The notes under the pieces are model-generated. The model was given only the letters and a program-made list of their open reading frames with translations. It did not search any database and was not told the origin of the DNA. Below, in pieces: positions 17,204-25,606 of a stretch of DNA of 64,000 bases (the stretch's first letter is position 1; each line of letters opens with the position of its first letter). The stretch is from Leptospira levettii. Its GTDB lineage: Bacteria > Spirochaetota > Leptospiria > Leptospirales > Leptospiraceae. The stretch is from the NCBI RefSeq assembly GCF_002812085.1, contig NZ_NPDM01000003.1:126501-190500 (forward strand). Direction: 5' to 3'. The position numbers were made by a program, and so were the translations under genes.

Positions 17204-17963
17204 TTCTTCAAGTGAATTTCACCACCAACACCATTTTAAGAGTGCAGACCACCAGTATGCCTCTTCCAAACAAGGAATTTGGTTATTCCTTTGCACAGAG
17301 ATCCTTATGTTTGGTGGCCTATTCGTAGGTTACCTTATCTACCATTCTTTGTATCCTACCGTATTTAAAAACGGTTCCGAAACATTGGATTGGAAAATGG
17401 GTGCAGTTAACACGGTTGTGTTACTTGTGAGTTCGTTCACAATGGCTGCTGCCATTAATTATGTGCAACGTGGTCTTCATAAAATTGCTGCGATTATGCT
17501 TGCGTTAACAATCGCATGTGCAGCAGCATTTATGGTCATTAAATACTTCGAATATAGCCATAAGTTCCATGTCGGAACTGTTCCCGGCAAATTTTCGTTA
17601 GTTGACCCTTCTTGTGCAGCGGGTGGAAAACGCGCAACTTGTGAATCTAAAATTGCCGCTCTCCTCAAAAATCCTGCAGAACTTGAAAAAAACCATGTAA
17701 GTGCGGAAGAAGTCACTCGCTTAAAAGCTGTGATCTCCCAACCAAAATGGGAAATGTTCTACGGTTTTTACTTTGTGATGACTGGTCTTCACGGGATCCA
17801 CGTAGTAGCAGGAGCTCTTCTGATCTTCTGGATTTTCATCAAAACTCTAAGAAGAAAAGTTGGACCTGAATATTACACTCCTGTTGAAGGTGTAGGTCTA
17901 TTTTGGCACGTAGTGGACTTGGTATGGATTTACCTCTTCCCACTTCTATACTTGGTAGGATAA
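17190..17963 (+). CDS. coxC: Cytochrome c oxidase subunit III with an extra loop
   Basis: A 257-residue subunit III. Family motifs such as GIWLFLCTEILMFGGLF, FYFVMTGLHGIHVV and GVGLFWHVVDLVWIYLFPLLYLVG are intact. Between helices there is a roughly 60-residue hydrophilic insert (about residues 125-185) with two cysteines (DPSC, ATC) that ordinary subunit III proteins lack. The ATG lies inside the end of coxA in another frame. Subunit III stabilises the oxidase and aids proton uptake. Confidence 0.93.
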   Translation: MTSVSSSSEFHHQHHFKSADHQYASSKQGIWLFLCTEILMFGGLFVGYLIYHSLYPTVFKNGSETLDWKMGAVNTVVLLVSSFTMAAAINYVQRGLHKIAAIMLALTIACAAAFMVIKYFEYSHKFHVGTVPGKFSLVDPSCAAGGKRATCESKIAALLKNPAELEKNHVSAEEVTRLKAVISQPKWEMFYGFYFVMTGLHGIHVVAGALLIFWIFIKTLRRKVGPEYYTPVEGVGLFWHVVDLVWIYLFPLLYLVG

Positions 17964-17976
17964 AAGGGATTATAAA

Positions 17977-18573
17977 ATGGAATACGTAATCAATTACGGA
18001 CTATACTTCATTGCACTCGCAGCTGTTTTTACACCTGTTTTAGGGTTTGGAATTTTTGCTCCAGGGATTGCAACTGCTACGATCCTCGGATTTATTGTAA
18101 ACTGGTTTGGTCAATTTTTCCAAACAGATCGTTTTGCAAAATTCACATCCGAAAACAAGGACAACAAATTGTTGAAATTTGTTATGGGTGATGAAGATCA
18201 CAAAGAAGATCACGCTTCTGCTTCTATGTGGGTAGAGGATGGTGAAGAGGAAGAAGAACATGACCACCATGTGATTTCTATCAAAACATATGTGTTTGTA
18301 TTACTTGCTCTTTTCTTTGGAACCTTCATAACTGTTTGGGTTGCTCAATACGACTTAGGGAAATGGAATATGATTGTGGCAATGGCTGTTGCAACATGTA
18401 AGGCGTTCTTTGTCTTAGCTTACTTCATGCATTTAAAGTATGACAATATGCTAAACCGAGTGATTTTCCTCTCAGCGTTTGCATTCCTTGCATTATTATT
18501 CGCTTTCTCTTTTGGCGATATCATTTCGAGAATTGCACCAACTACTGATACCCCAGTAAAAACTTTTTTCTAA
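17977..18573 (+). CDS. Cytochrome c oxidase subunit IV, enlarged
   Basis: A 198-residue protein. The C-terminal 100 residues match prokaryotic oxidase subunit IV, with three helices and KAFFVLAYFMHLKYD. The N-terminal half adds one long or two short hydrophobic segments (residues about 4-45) and a cytoplasmic-type loop loaded with His, Asp and Glu (GDEDHKEDH, then EEEEEHDHH). Usual subunit IV proteins are about 100 residues, so this is an extended form. It is the last cox gene and is followed by a terminator. Confidence 0.85.
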   Translation: MEYVINYGLYFIALAAVFTPVLGFGIFAPGIATATILGFIVNWFGQFFQTDRFAKFTSENKDNKLLKFVMGDEDHKEDHASASMWVEDGEEEEEHDHHVISIKTYVFVLLALFFGTFITVWVAQYDLGKWNMIVAMAVATCKAFFVLAYFMHLKYDNMLNRVIFLSAFAFLALLFAFSFGDIISRIAPTTDTPVKTFF

Positions 18574-18599
18574 AAAATTTAGAAAGTAGATTTTGGAGA

Positions 18600-18624
18600 A
18601 ACCCGCCTTCGTGCGGGTTTTTTC
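18600..18624 (+). terminator. Rho-independent terminator of the cox operon
   Basis: ACCCGC and GCGGGT pair around CTTCGT and are followed by six T residues. It lies 27 bases after the last cox stop codon and 16 before the next gene. Confidence 0.9.
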
Positions 18625-18639
18625 GTCTAATTAGGCATT

Positions 18640-20592
18640 GTGTATCAGCATTTCCAGACGATCGTTTCTAGATTTTTTGATTTAATTCCTGAAAGGAAAA
18701 TTTATAATTTAGAATATTGTAAAGAGTTAGATCGCCAAGCAAGAATCATCCAATTCCCTGGAAGTTTAATTGGGAGCATAGCATTACTTGGTTTTGCCTT
18801 TGATACTGATGCAAAACTCCACCCAGAATTTCCGGAGATGTTTTACTTCCGCATTGGATTTACCATCCTTTGTGTTTTTTATATTTTCCTAAATTTATTC
18901 AATCATTCTCGGAACATTCAGTCTAGATTGGAGGGTTTAACTTGGGGTTATGTTGTATATGGTTATGTGCTGTTTACTACATCGTTTTTTACGGGAAGAA
19001 TTGCCGATGATGCTCCTTATGTATCCGGATTACAAATGGTAGTCATCATTCTTTCCTTTTTACCACTTCCTAGAAAAACACTTTTTATATACTATCCAAT
19101 TTCGATTTTTATATTCTTAACAGCTGTTATTATCTACAAACCAAGTTTAAATACACCTGCCACTGATTATTCCATGCAAAACTTAATTTTAAGTTATATC
19201 TTGGGAGTTTTTAGTGGACTTATCATTGAAAGATACAGATTCCACTCATTTTTAAACCACCTTCGTATCACTAAAAAAAATGAAGAAGTAACTAAGGCTG
19301 CGGAAGCTTTGCAGGCATTAAAGTCACAACAAGACGGGGATTATTTTCTAACTACCTTGTTGTTTGATCCTCTTATTGGTAAAGAATTAGATGGTAATGC
19401 AGTTACTATCGATACAGTCTTAAATCAGTATAAAAAATTCCACTTTCGAAATAAGGAATACCAGTTAGGTGGAGATTATCTTTCTGTATATAATCTGATT
19501 CTGCAAGGAAAACGATACAAGGCATTTCTGAATGGAGACGCAATGGGTAAATCCATTCAAGGTGCAGGTGGTGCTATTGTACTGGGAGCGGTTTACAATT
19601 CCATTATCATTCGTTCCAAAATGGATCCTACATCTTCAAACCGTTCCCCGGAAAGATGGTTACATGATTGTTACTTAGACCTTCAGAAAATATTCGAAAC
19701 ATTTGATGGAGCAATGCTCGTGTCCGCGGTAATTGGGTTATTGGAAGAGTCAACAGGTACACTTTATTTCATTAACTTGGAACATCCTTGGGTGATTTTA
19801 TATCGAGATGGAAAAGCATCATTCATTGAAGAAGAAATTCATTATTATAAATTGGGTGTAATGGAAGTCCCTTCCAATCGTTTTATTTCTATTTTTCAAA
19901 TGAAAAAGGGAGATAAAATTTTCTGCGGTTCTGATGGGAAAGATGATTTGGTCATCTCTCATTCTGGGAAATACCGCGACATCAACGAAGACCAAAACTT
20001 GATATTAGATTGTATTGAAAAATCAAACGGTGAATTGCAAAAGCTTGTATCCGTTCTTGAAACAAAAGGAAAGTATTCGGATGATTTGAGTTTAATTTCC
20101 CTGGAATATAACTTGGAAGCTATAAGCAAACCAGGAAAATATTGGAAAGATGCAAAAAGATTAATCAAAGAAAGGCAAAATGCAAAAGCATTAGAATTAC
20201 TTTTGTCTTACCCTTCCGCATTGGATACATCCATTTTGGAACTAAAAATCATTACAAAATTGTATGAAAAAGAGGGCGATCTTTTGAAAGCAATGGAATA
20301 TGCAAGTTTAGCTTTAGAAAACTTTCCATCGGATACAAGTTGGATGTTCCATACATCGGTTTTGTATAAAAGACTTTATTCCATCTATAAATCCCAATCA
20401 TTTTTGTTTGAATCACAAGAGTTAAGTGAGAGAGTGCGCCTTCGACAACCAAATAACATACGGAACTTAATTCATTTAGCAGATGTTTGTAGGTTGTTGG
20501 AAGATAAAGACCGCACAAGTTTCCTGGTTCAGATACTAAAGAAACTATCACCTGAGAATAAAAAACTAGTAGAATTGATTCGTTTGTTATAA
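18640..20592 (+). CDS. Membrane PP2C/SpoIIE-like phosphatase with C-terminal TPR-like region
   Basis: A 650-residue protein from a GTG start. About six membrane helices fill residues 40-205, a coiled coil follows, then QQDGDYF at about 229 opens a PP2C-like domain. Metal-site regions are seen as LGGDYLS, NGDAMGKS (about 297), FCGSDGKDD and DDLSLI (about 480). The usual GHG after the second Asp is GKS here. Residues 490-650 are helical, with TPR-like spacing. The phosphatase and tail closely match the C-terminus of the 1904-residue kinase protein at 52454, including QQDGDYFL and the tail, so the two are paralogues. Target likely a STAS protein; this is inferred. Confidence 0.82.
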   Translation: MYQHFQTIVSRFFDLIPERKIYNLEYCKELDRQARIIQFPGSLIGSIALLGFAFDTDAKLHPEFPEMFYFRIGFTILCVFYIFLNLFNHSRNIQSRLEGLTWGYVVYGYVLFTTSFFTGRIADDAPYVSGLQMVVIILSFLPLPRKTLFIYYPISIFIFLTAVIIYKPSLNTPATDYSMQNLILSYILGVFSGLIIERYRFHSFLNHLRITKKNEEVTKAAEALQALKSQQDGDYFLTTLLFDPLIGKELDGNAVTIDTVLNQYKKFHFRNKEYQLGGDYLSVYNLILQGKRYKAFLNGDAMGKSIQGAGGAIVLGAVYNSIIIRSKMDPTSSNRSPERWLHDCYLDLQKIFETFDGAMLVSAVIGLLEESTGTLYFINLEHPWVILYRDGKASFIEEEIHYYKLGVMEVPSNRFISIFQMKKGDKIFCGSDGKDDLVISHSGKYRDINEDQNLILDCIEKSNGELQKLVSVLETKGKYSDDLSLISLEYNLEAISKPGKYWKDAKRLIKERQNAKALELLLSYPSALDTSILELKIITKLYEKEGDLLKAMEYASLALENFPSDTSWMFHTSVLYKRLYSIYKSQSFLFESQELSERVRLRQPNNIRNLIHLADVCRLLEDKDRTSFLVQILKKLSPENKKLVELIRLL

Positions 20593-20598
20593 TTAAAG

Positions 20599-21225
20599 TT
20601 ATTTTTGTAACATAATGATTCTGTTCTCGATTTCCATTCGTTTGAATCCATAAAATTCCTTGATCCATTCAAATGCCTCATTTGTGTAAAAGAAGGTATG
20701 TGTTTGGTCATTTTTATAATACCAACGATCAAAGGAAATGGAGTCTTCATACGGGTGTGTTAGGATATATAACATTCCATTTTTTTTGAGTAGTGACCAA
20801 AGTTTCTGAAATTCTAAATTTGGATGATGGAAATGTTCCACCACTTCTGTTAAAATGATATAATCGTATTGTTGCGTTAGATTTTCTGGATAAGGGTGAA
20901 AAAAAGGATCAAATAAATTGATCTGATATCCTTTTTCTTTGAGTAAATATTCAACAACTGGTCCAGGGCCAGCACCATAATCCAAACCAAAATCCTCTGA
21001 CTTTTGATGTGTAAGGACTTTTTCTACAATGGGCTTTAAAAAATTTTGGTACTGAATATCGTGGATATCATTGTTATGTTCTAGGTATCTTTTTTTTTCA
21101 TCCTCAACGGAAGGGAAAAAAAATTGATCCATAAAGATGGACAAACAGTTTGTGCACCGATGGTAAGTCCTAAATTTGTTTTGATAAAAGGGAGTTGATG
21201 GAGAATGGCAAAGAGGGCAATTCAT
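20599..21225 (-). CDS. SAM-dependent methyltransferase with N-terminal zinc ribbon
   Basis: A 208-residue class I methyltransferase. The N-terminus has CPLC and CTNC, a four-Cys zinc ribbon. SAM-binding motif I is LDYGAGPGP near residue 100 and the acidic/His region YIILTEVVEHFHHP follows, as in UbiG-like enzymes. The arrangement (zinc ribbon then methyltransferase) resembles proteins that modify sugars or small molecules, but the substrate cannot be told. Convergent with the phosphatase gene, six bases apart. Confidence 0.82.
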   Translation of the reverse strand: MNCPLCHSPSTPFYQNKFRTYHRCTNCLSIFMDQFFFPSVEDEKKRYLEHNNDIHDIQYQNFLKPIVEKVLTHQKSEDFGLDYGAGPGPVVEYLLKEKGYQINLFDPFFHPYPENLTQQYDYIILTEVVEHFHHPNLEFQKLWSLLKKNGMLYILTHPYEDSISFDRWYYKNDQTHTFFYTNEAFEWIKEFYGFKRMEIENRIIMLQK

Positions 21226-21451
21226 AAGAATCGTATTCCAGTTTCTTTTGAATCAATTCCCTTACAATGAATATTCCATTAGCAAATGTTAATGTTGGTA
21301 CTCGATTTCTATAAAAACTACTTAAGAAATTCAAAACTTCCTCAGATCAGTTCTTAGAATTCATTTTTCTCCAAAATTGATTCCTAAAAAACCAGTCTAT
21401 TTTTTGCCTTTCCTTACCGATAATTGTGGTAATAGAGAAATCGGAACGCCC

Positions 21452-22066
21452 ATGCAAAATATAGATTATTCCAGAAAGCTTCGGTCCGGCCGACCCTACG
21501 ATGGGGAGAATGCAAACTATTCTCCTTTCCAGACTCCTTCTTATTCTCAAGTCAGCGCTAAACCAAAATCAGCGTTCATCCTCCTCATTGGAGGTATTTT
21601 GCTCTTTACATCAGGAATGGTGGTTGGTATCCAATTGGGTCAAAAAGAAAGTAAATTTAAGGAAAACGCTGAAACTTCATTTTCGAACGTAGGGACAAAA
21701 TCTCAGTCTTCCTCCATTCCATCCCCTACCCAAAGAGGATCGGATGAAACAAACGAAACAGAAAAATCGTCTTCCGAACAGAATGGTTCCTCTCCTTTTC
21801 CATCTACGTTAAAATTCCCACCAAAAAATGACCAAATCAATTATATGGTGCAAATTGGTGATTTTAGCCCAGAAGAAGCCGTTTCCATCGGCAAACAGCT
21901 GATAGAATCCCAGCCAAATTTAAGAGGTAGGATTTTTCGCACTTCAACAGGGAAATTATTCGCAGGTTATTTTTACCGATTGGAAGACGCAAAGGAAACC
22001 TTGGACATCGTGAAAGGTAAATTGCCCCAATTGACCGGTGCAGAAGTAAAAACCATTCGATTCTGA
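21452..22066 (+). CDS. SPOR-like membrane protein
   Basis: A 204-residue protein with one membrane helix (about residues 40-60, FILLIGGILLFTSGMVVGIQ), a Ser/Glu-rich linker and a C-terminal domain of about 75 residues with the SPOR pattern (YMVQIGDFSPEEAVSIGKQL, FAGYFYRLEDAKETL). SPOR domains bind denuded peptidoglycan at division sites. I start at ATG 21452 with GGAACG upstream; an earlier in-frame ATG at 21377 would give a poor N-terminus. The region 21226-21451 before it is AT-rich and holds a short dyad, TTACC/GGTAA, at 21415-21433 but no strong promoter. Confidence 0.75.
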   Translation: MQNIDYSRKLRSGRPYDGENANYSPFQTPSYSQVSAKPKSAFILLIGGILLFTSGMVVGIQLGQKESKFKENAETSFSNVGTKSQSSSIPSPTQRGSDETNETEKSSSEQNGSSPFPSTLKFPPKNDQINYMVQIGDFSPEEAVSIGKQLIESQPNLRGRIFRTSTGKLFAGYFYRLEDAKETLDIVKGKLPQLTGAEVKTIRF

Positions 22067-22085
22067 ACTATTTTTACCAACTTCC

Positions 22086-22113
22086 TTGACATTGGCCATT
22101 TTTGAGGTATACT
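22086..22113 (+). promoter_or_regulatory. Near-consensus sigma70 promoter of carD
   Basis: TTGACA (22086-22091) and TATACT (22108-22113) are 16 bases apart. A start near 22120 would give a short leader with GGAAG at 22132-22136. It shows that an in-frame TTG at 22102 cannot be the translation start. Confidence 0.8.
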
Positions 22114-22149
22114 CTAGGCAAGAGTATTTACGGAAGTTATTATACTTAC

Positions 22150-22731
22150 TTGGCTACAAAAAAACTAAACGAAAAAACTAAAGAGCCTAAATTCAAGGTT
22201 GGGGATTACGTTGTATACCCGATCCATGGAGTAGGTGAAGTCACAGAAGTTGCTAAAAAGCTGATTCTGGGGAAGAAAAAAGACTGTTACAGTTTGGAAA
22301 TTCAAGGTTCCAAAATGAAGGTCTCTATCCCTGTGGATCGCGCAATGGATGTGGGTATCCGGTCGATCATTGATAAAAAAGAGATCAAAAAAGTTCTCAC
22401 TCTCCTAAAAAAGGATGAGGTCGACACGGAAGAGGACTGGAAAGTCCGTTACCAGAACAATATGAACAAGATCAAGTCTGGTTCTATTTTCGAAGTGGCT
22501 GATGTGTGCCGTAATCTTTACAGACGTGCCTATGGCAAAGAACTCTCCATTATGGAGAGAAAGCTCTACGAGAGCGCCTATAATTTAGTAAAGATGGAAA
22601 TTGCATTGAGTAAGGGTGTACCCCAAGAAGAAGCAGGAAACATTGTTTCCGATGTGCTGGCAGCTTCAGTGCAAGGTATGGCTCCACCACCACCTCCAAA
22701 AGAATTGGATGATGATCTAGACTTAGAATAA
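22150..22731 (+). CDS. carD: CarD-family RNA polymerase-binding regulator
   Basis: A 193-residue CarD protein. The N-terminal RNA-polymerase-interacting domain opens [20 protein letters not shown]; the helical C-terminal domain has the basic/aromatic region [20 protein letters not shown] that contacts promoter DNA in other CarD proteins. A Pro-rich, acidic tail ([14 protein letters not shown]) closes it. I start at the TTG at 22150 because the promoter TTGACA-TATACT lies just upstream. CarD stabilises open complexes, notably at rRNA promoters. The PIN-TRAM gene follows 40 bases downstream, a pairing seen in other bacteria. Confidence 0.9.
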   Translation: MATKKLNEKTKEPKFKVGDYVVYPIHGVGEVTEVAKKLILGKKKDCYSLEIQGSKMKVSIPVDRAMDVGIRSIIDKKEIKKVLTLLKKDEVDTEEDWKVRYQNNMNKIKSGSIFEVADVCRNLYRRAYGKELSIMERKLYESAYNLVKMEIALSKGVPQEEAGNIVSDVLAASVQGMAPPPPPKELDDDLDLE

Positions 22732-22771
22732 ACTTCCGTTTTTGCTCAAACTCTTTTACAAGGATTGAGTT

Positions 22772-23809
22772 ATGAAACATTTACTTTCAACCATTGGGGC
22801 ACTTCTTGTCACTTCGGTATCGTTTTTCTTTATACATTCAGAATCGCAAAACATCGTTTTGGCGGGGGTTCTTGCTGGCGTTGTTCTGGTTTATTCTTTG
22901 GTTCTAATTCTCGGTGAGAGAAAATTATTCCCAGAAATTAAAGCAGATGTTGTTCTTTGTGCAAGTGTTGGTGCACTACTTGGACTCTCCATAGTCGCAT
23001 TCCCTGTCAGTTTGCTGAACGATTATGGATACAAATCAGTTTCCATTTTTGTTGCTGTGCTTTTTTTCCTAACAGGAGTAAAGGCAGGTGTGTCGTTTTC
23101 CAAAAAACCTGGCCTTTCCATTTTTGGCGGCGGCACTGGTGCACCTGGTTCTAGTTTTTCCATTCCAGGACTAGAAGGTGGAACAACACAAATCAAAGAC
23201 AAAATCCTAGATACATCTGTTGTAATCGACGGAAGGATTTTGGACATTGCTGACACACACTTCCTAGATGGTCCTCTCATCCTCCCTAACTTTGTATTAC
23301 GTGAAATCCAATTGATTTCTGATTCATCTGATCCGATCAAACGTGCTCGTGGTCGTCGTGGTCTTGAGATGTTAAACAAACTCCAAAGAAAAGGATCGAT
23401 TGAAGTAAAAATCACTTATACTGATTATTCTGATACTCGAGAAGTGGATGCAAAACTAGTCAAACTTGCTCGTGATACTGGTGGTGCTGTTGTTACCAAT
23501 GACTTTAACCTAAACAAAGTTGCTGAATTACAAGGAGTTCGAGTTCTCAACTTAAACAACCTTGCCAATGCATTAAAACCTGTTGTGTTACCTGGTGAAG
23601 AGTTTCAAATTTCCGTCATCAAAGAGGGAAAAGATGAAAACCAAGGAATTGGTTACTTGGAAGATGGAACCATGGTTGTGATCGAAAATGGTGGTCATTT
23701 AGTTGGAAAAGATGTACGTGTAGTCGTTACAAGTATCATTCAAACGGCTGCTGGCAAAATGATTTTCACAAAAGTACAAAACGGTAATAATAACTACAAC
23801 AAATCGTAA
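22772..23809 (+). CDS. PIN/TRAM-domain membrane protein (YacL-like)
   Basis: A 345-residue protein. Four hydrophobic helices (residues about 5-110) precede a PIN nuclease domain (about 150-270: [29 protein letters not shown]) and a C-terminal TRAM domain (about 285-340: [14 protein letters not shown]). The PIN aspartates D in DTSVV and D in TNDF are present. Length and order match YacL of Firmicutes. PIN proteins cut RNA; TRAM binds RNA. Probably co-transcribed with carD. Confidence 0.9.
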   Translation: MKHLLSTIGALLVTSVSFFFIHSESQNIVLAGVLAGVVLVYSLVLILGERKLFPEIKADVVLCASVGALLGLSIVAFPVSLLNDYGYKSVSIFVAVLFFLTGVKAGVSFSKKPGLSIFGGGTGAPGSSFSIPGLEGGTTQIKDKILDTSVVIDGRILDIADTHFLDGPLILPNFVLREIQLISDSSDPIKRARGRRGLEMLNKLQRKGSIEVKITYTDYSDTREVDAKLVKLARDTGGAVVTNDFNLNKVAELQGVRVLNLNNLANALKPVVLPGEEFQISVIKEGKDENQGIGYLEDGTMVVIENGGHLVGKDVRVVVTSIIQTAAGKMIFTKVQNGNNNYNKS

Positions 23810-23833
23810 TCTATTTTTTGTAGTCTAACGGAT

Positions 23834-25606
23834 ATGAAACTGGCTCGTTTTTTAATGTCACGCGAAGGGTTCATATCCGTTCTTTGTTATACGGTAACAG
23901 CCGTATTTTCCTTCCTCTCTTTTGCTCCTCTTAATTTGCCTATCTTTGTTTGGTTTGCTCCTTTCGGACTCTTTATCATCGAAAAAAGAAACCGAGGTGA
24001 ATGGAAAAAACTGATCTACCACGGATTTGGTTTTGCCATTTTGTTTTATTTGGTGTCCTTCCATTGGGTCTACCATATGACAACTGTTTTTGGGGGATTT
24101 GATTGGTATTTAGCCGTTCCTATTTTTATTGGATCTGCTATTTTGTTAAATTTCAAATTTCCAGTATACTTACTTCTTTTCTCTTTTTTGGTAAAAAAAG
24201 TGGGGAAATTTTTTCCATTGATTGCATCGTTTTCGATACTGTTTGCTGAATTTTTTACGCCTCAAGTTTTCCCTTGGTACTTCGGCAACGTAGTGGCTGA
24301 AAATCAAATTTTAGCACAAAACGCAGAGTATACGAGCGCCTATGGATTATCTGCTTTTTTATTTTTTGTTTCTTATTATTTGTTTTATCTTAAAAATCCA
24401 AAAAAAATCCTCCATTTTCTTTCTTTGGTTCGATCAGTGATCACAAAACACCAAAAAATCGCCAAACAAATGTTGGTGGGTCTAGTTTCTCTTTTGGTTG
24501 TTTTGGTTTTATTTTTTGGGAATGGTCTTTATTTGTTCCATAAATGGGAAAATATCAAACCAATCGCAGAACGTGAGGTTCTCATTGTCCAACCGAATGC
24601 TCCATTAGAGTTTCGAGATGGTAGAAACCCTGCAGAAGAAATTCGAAATTTAATGACTCGCATCGACCGTATGGTGGAATCTGAATTAAAAGAGAAACCT
24701 GTGGATTTGGTAGTATTGCCAGAATCTGGGGTTCCATTTTTTACCACTCATGATTCAGAAGTAACAAGGACAATACGCATCTATTGGCACCAATTTGAGT
24801 CTCTAATGGCCATCATCAGTTTGAGACATGGAGCCAATTTGTTTTTTAATGAATTGGATGCAGACATTCCTGGAGGAAATGGGTCTTCGCGGATCGTCCG
24901 CAGTGAGATTCGTACTTACAATTCGTCAGTACTCATGAATCCAAATGGGGAAAGGAAAAACAGTTATCAAAAAGTATTTTTACTCATATTTGGAGAATAC
25001 ATGCCATTTGAATGGATGTATGCTTTGTCTGGACAAACGGGTCAGTTTGCACCTGGAACAAAATTGGATCTTATCCCTTATTATGAACGTCGTAAAACTC
25101 CATCGAAGGTAACGAAAGAATTACATTGGGAAGATACATTTGGGATGAGTCCAGATTCGGTAAGAGAACATTACCGTGCAAATCAAATTGAAGAAAATAC
25201 AATTGGGTCTTTTTTACCTTTGATTTGTTATGAAGTGATCATCTCGGAGTTTGTGCGTAAATTTGAGGGAGATCCAGATTTTATTGTAAATGTAACCAAT
25301 GATAAGTGGTATGGAAATTCAGTTGAATCCTACCAACACCATACTTTGGGTCGTTTGCGTGCGATTGAATTTCGAAAATGGATCGTTCGTTCTACAAATT
25401 CAGGAACTTCTGTTTTTACAGATCATTTAGGTCGTAATATTGATAACGATTTTACACCAATTGAAACTACGGCAACCATCCGAAAGAAGGTTTCTGTTAT
25501 CCCAGGTGAAATGACATTTTATCGACTTTATGGAAACTTATTGTCTTATTTGTTTATGGGAATCGTAGGACTTGTGTTTTTTGTTTATGCTAAAAGGAAT
25601 TCGTAA
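23834..25606 (+). CDS. lnt: Apolipoprotein N-acyltransferase
   Basis: A 590-residue inner-membrane enzyme that adds the third acyl chain to lipoproteins. Six to seven N-terminal helices (to about 230) precede a nitrilase-like domain. The catalytic triad is visible: Glu in LPESGVPFF, Lys in SYQKVFLLIFGEYMPFEW and Cys in PLICYEV; VTNDKWYGNS and RAIEFRKWIVRSTNSG are typical of Lnt. It is longer than E. coli Lnt (512). Spirochaetes carry many lipoproteins, consistent with its presence. The next gene overlaps it by 20 bases. Confidence 0.93.
   Translation: MKLARFLMSREGFISVLCYTVTAVFSFLSFAPLNLPIFVWFAPFGLFIIEKRNRGEWKKLIYHGFGFAILFYLVSFHWVYHMTTVFGGFDWYLAVPIFIGSAILLNFKFPVYLLLFSFLVKKVGKFFPLIASFSILFAEFFTPQVFPWYFGNVVAENQILAQNAEYTSAYGLSAFLFFVSYYLFYLKNPKKILHFLSLVRSVITKHQKIAKQMLVGLVSLLVVLVLFFGNGLYLFHKWENIKPIAEREVLIVQPNAPLEFRDGRNPAEEIRNLMTRIDRMVESELKEKPVDLVVLPESGVPFFTTHDSEVTRTIRIYWHQFESLMAIISLRHGANLFFNELDADIPGGNGSSRIVRSEIRTYNSSVLMNPNGERKNSYQKVFLLIFGEYMPFEWMYALSGQTGQFAPGTKLDLIPYYERRKTPSKVTKELHWEDTFGMSPDSVREHYRANQIEENTIGSFLPLICYEVIISEFVRKFEGDPDFIVNVTNDKWYGNSVESYQHHTLGRLRAIEFRKWIVRSTNSGTSVFTDHLGRNIDNDFTPIETTATIRKKVSVIPGEMTFYRLYGNLLSYLFMGIVGLVFFVYAKRNS

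Noticed and set aside
22102..22149. Upstream TTG as carD start
   Set aside because: The codon lies inside the TTGACA-TATACT promoter, so it would not be on the transcript from that promoter.
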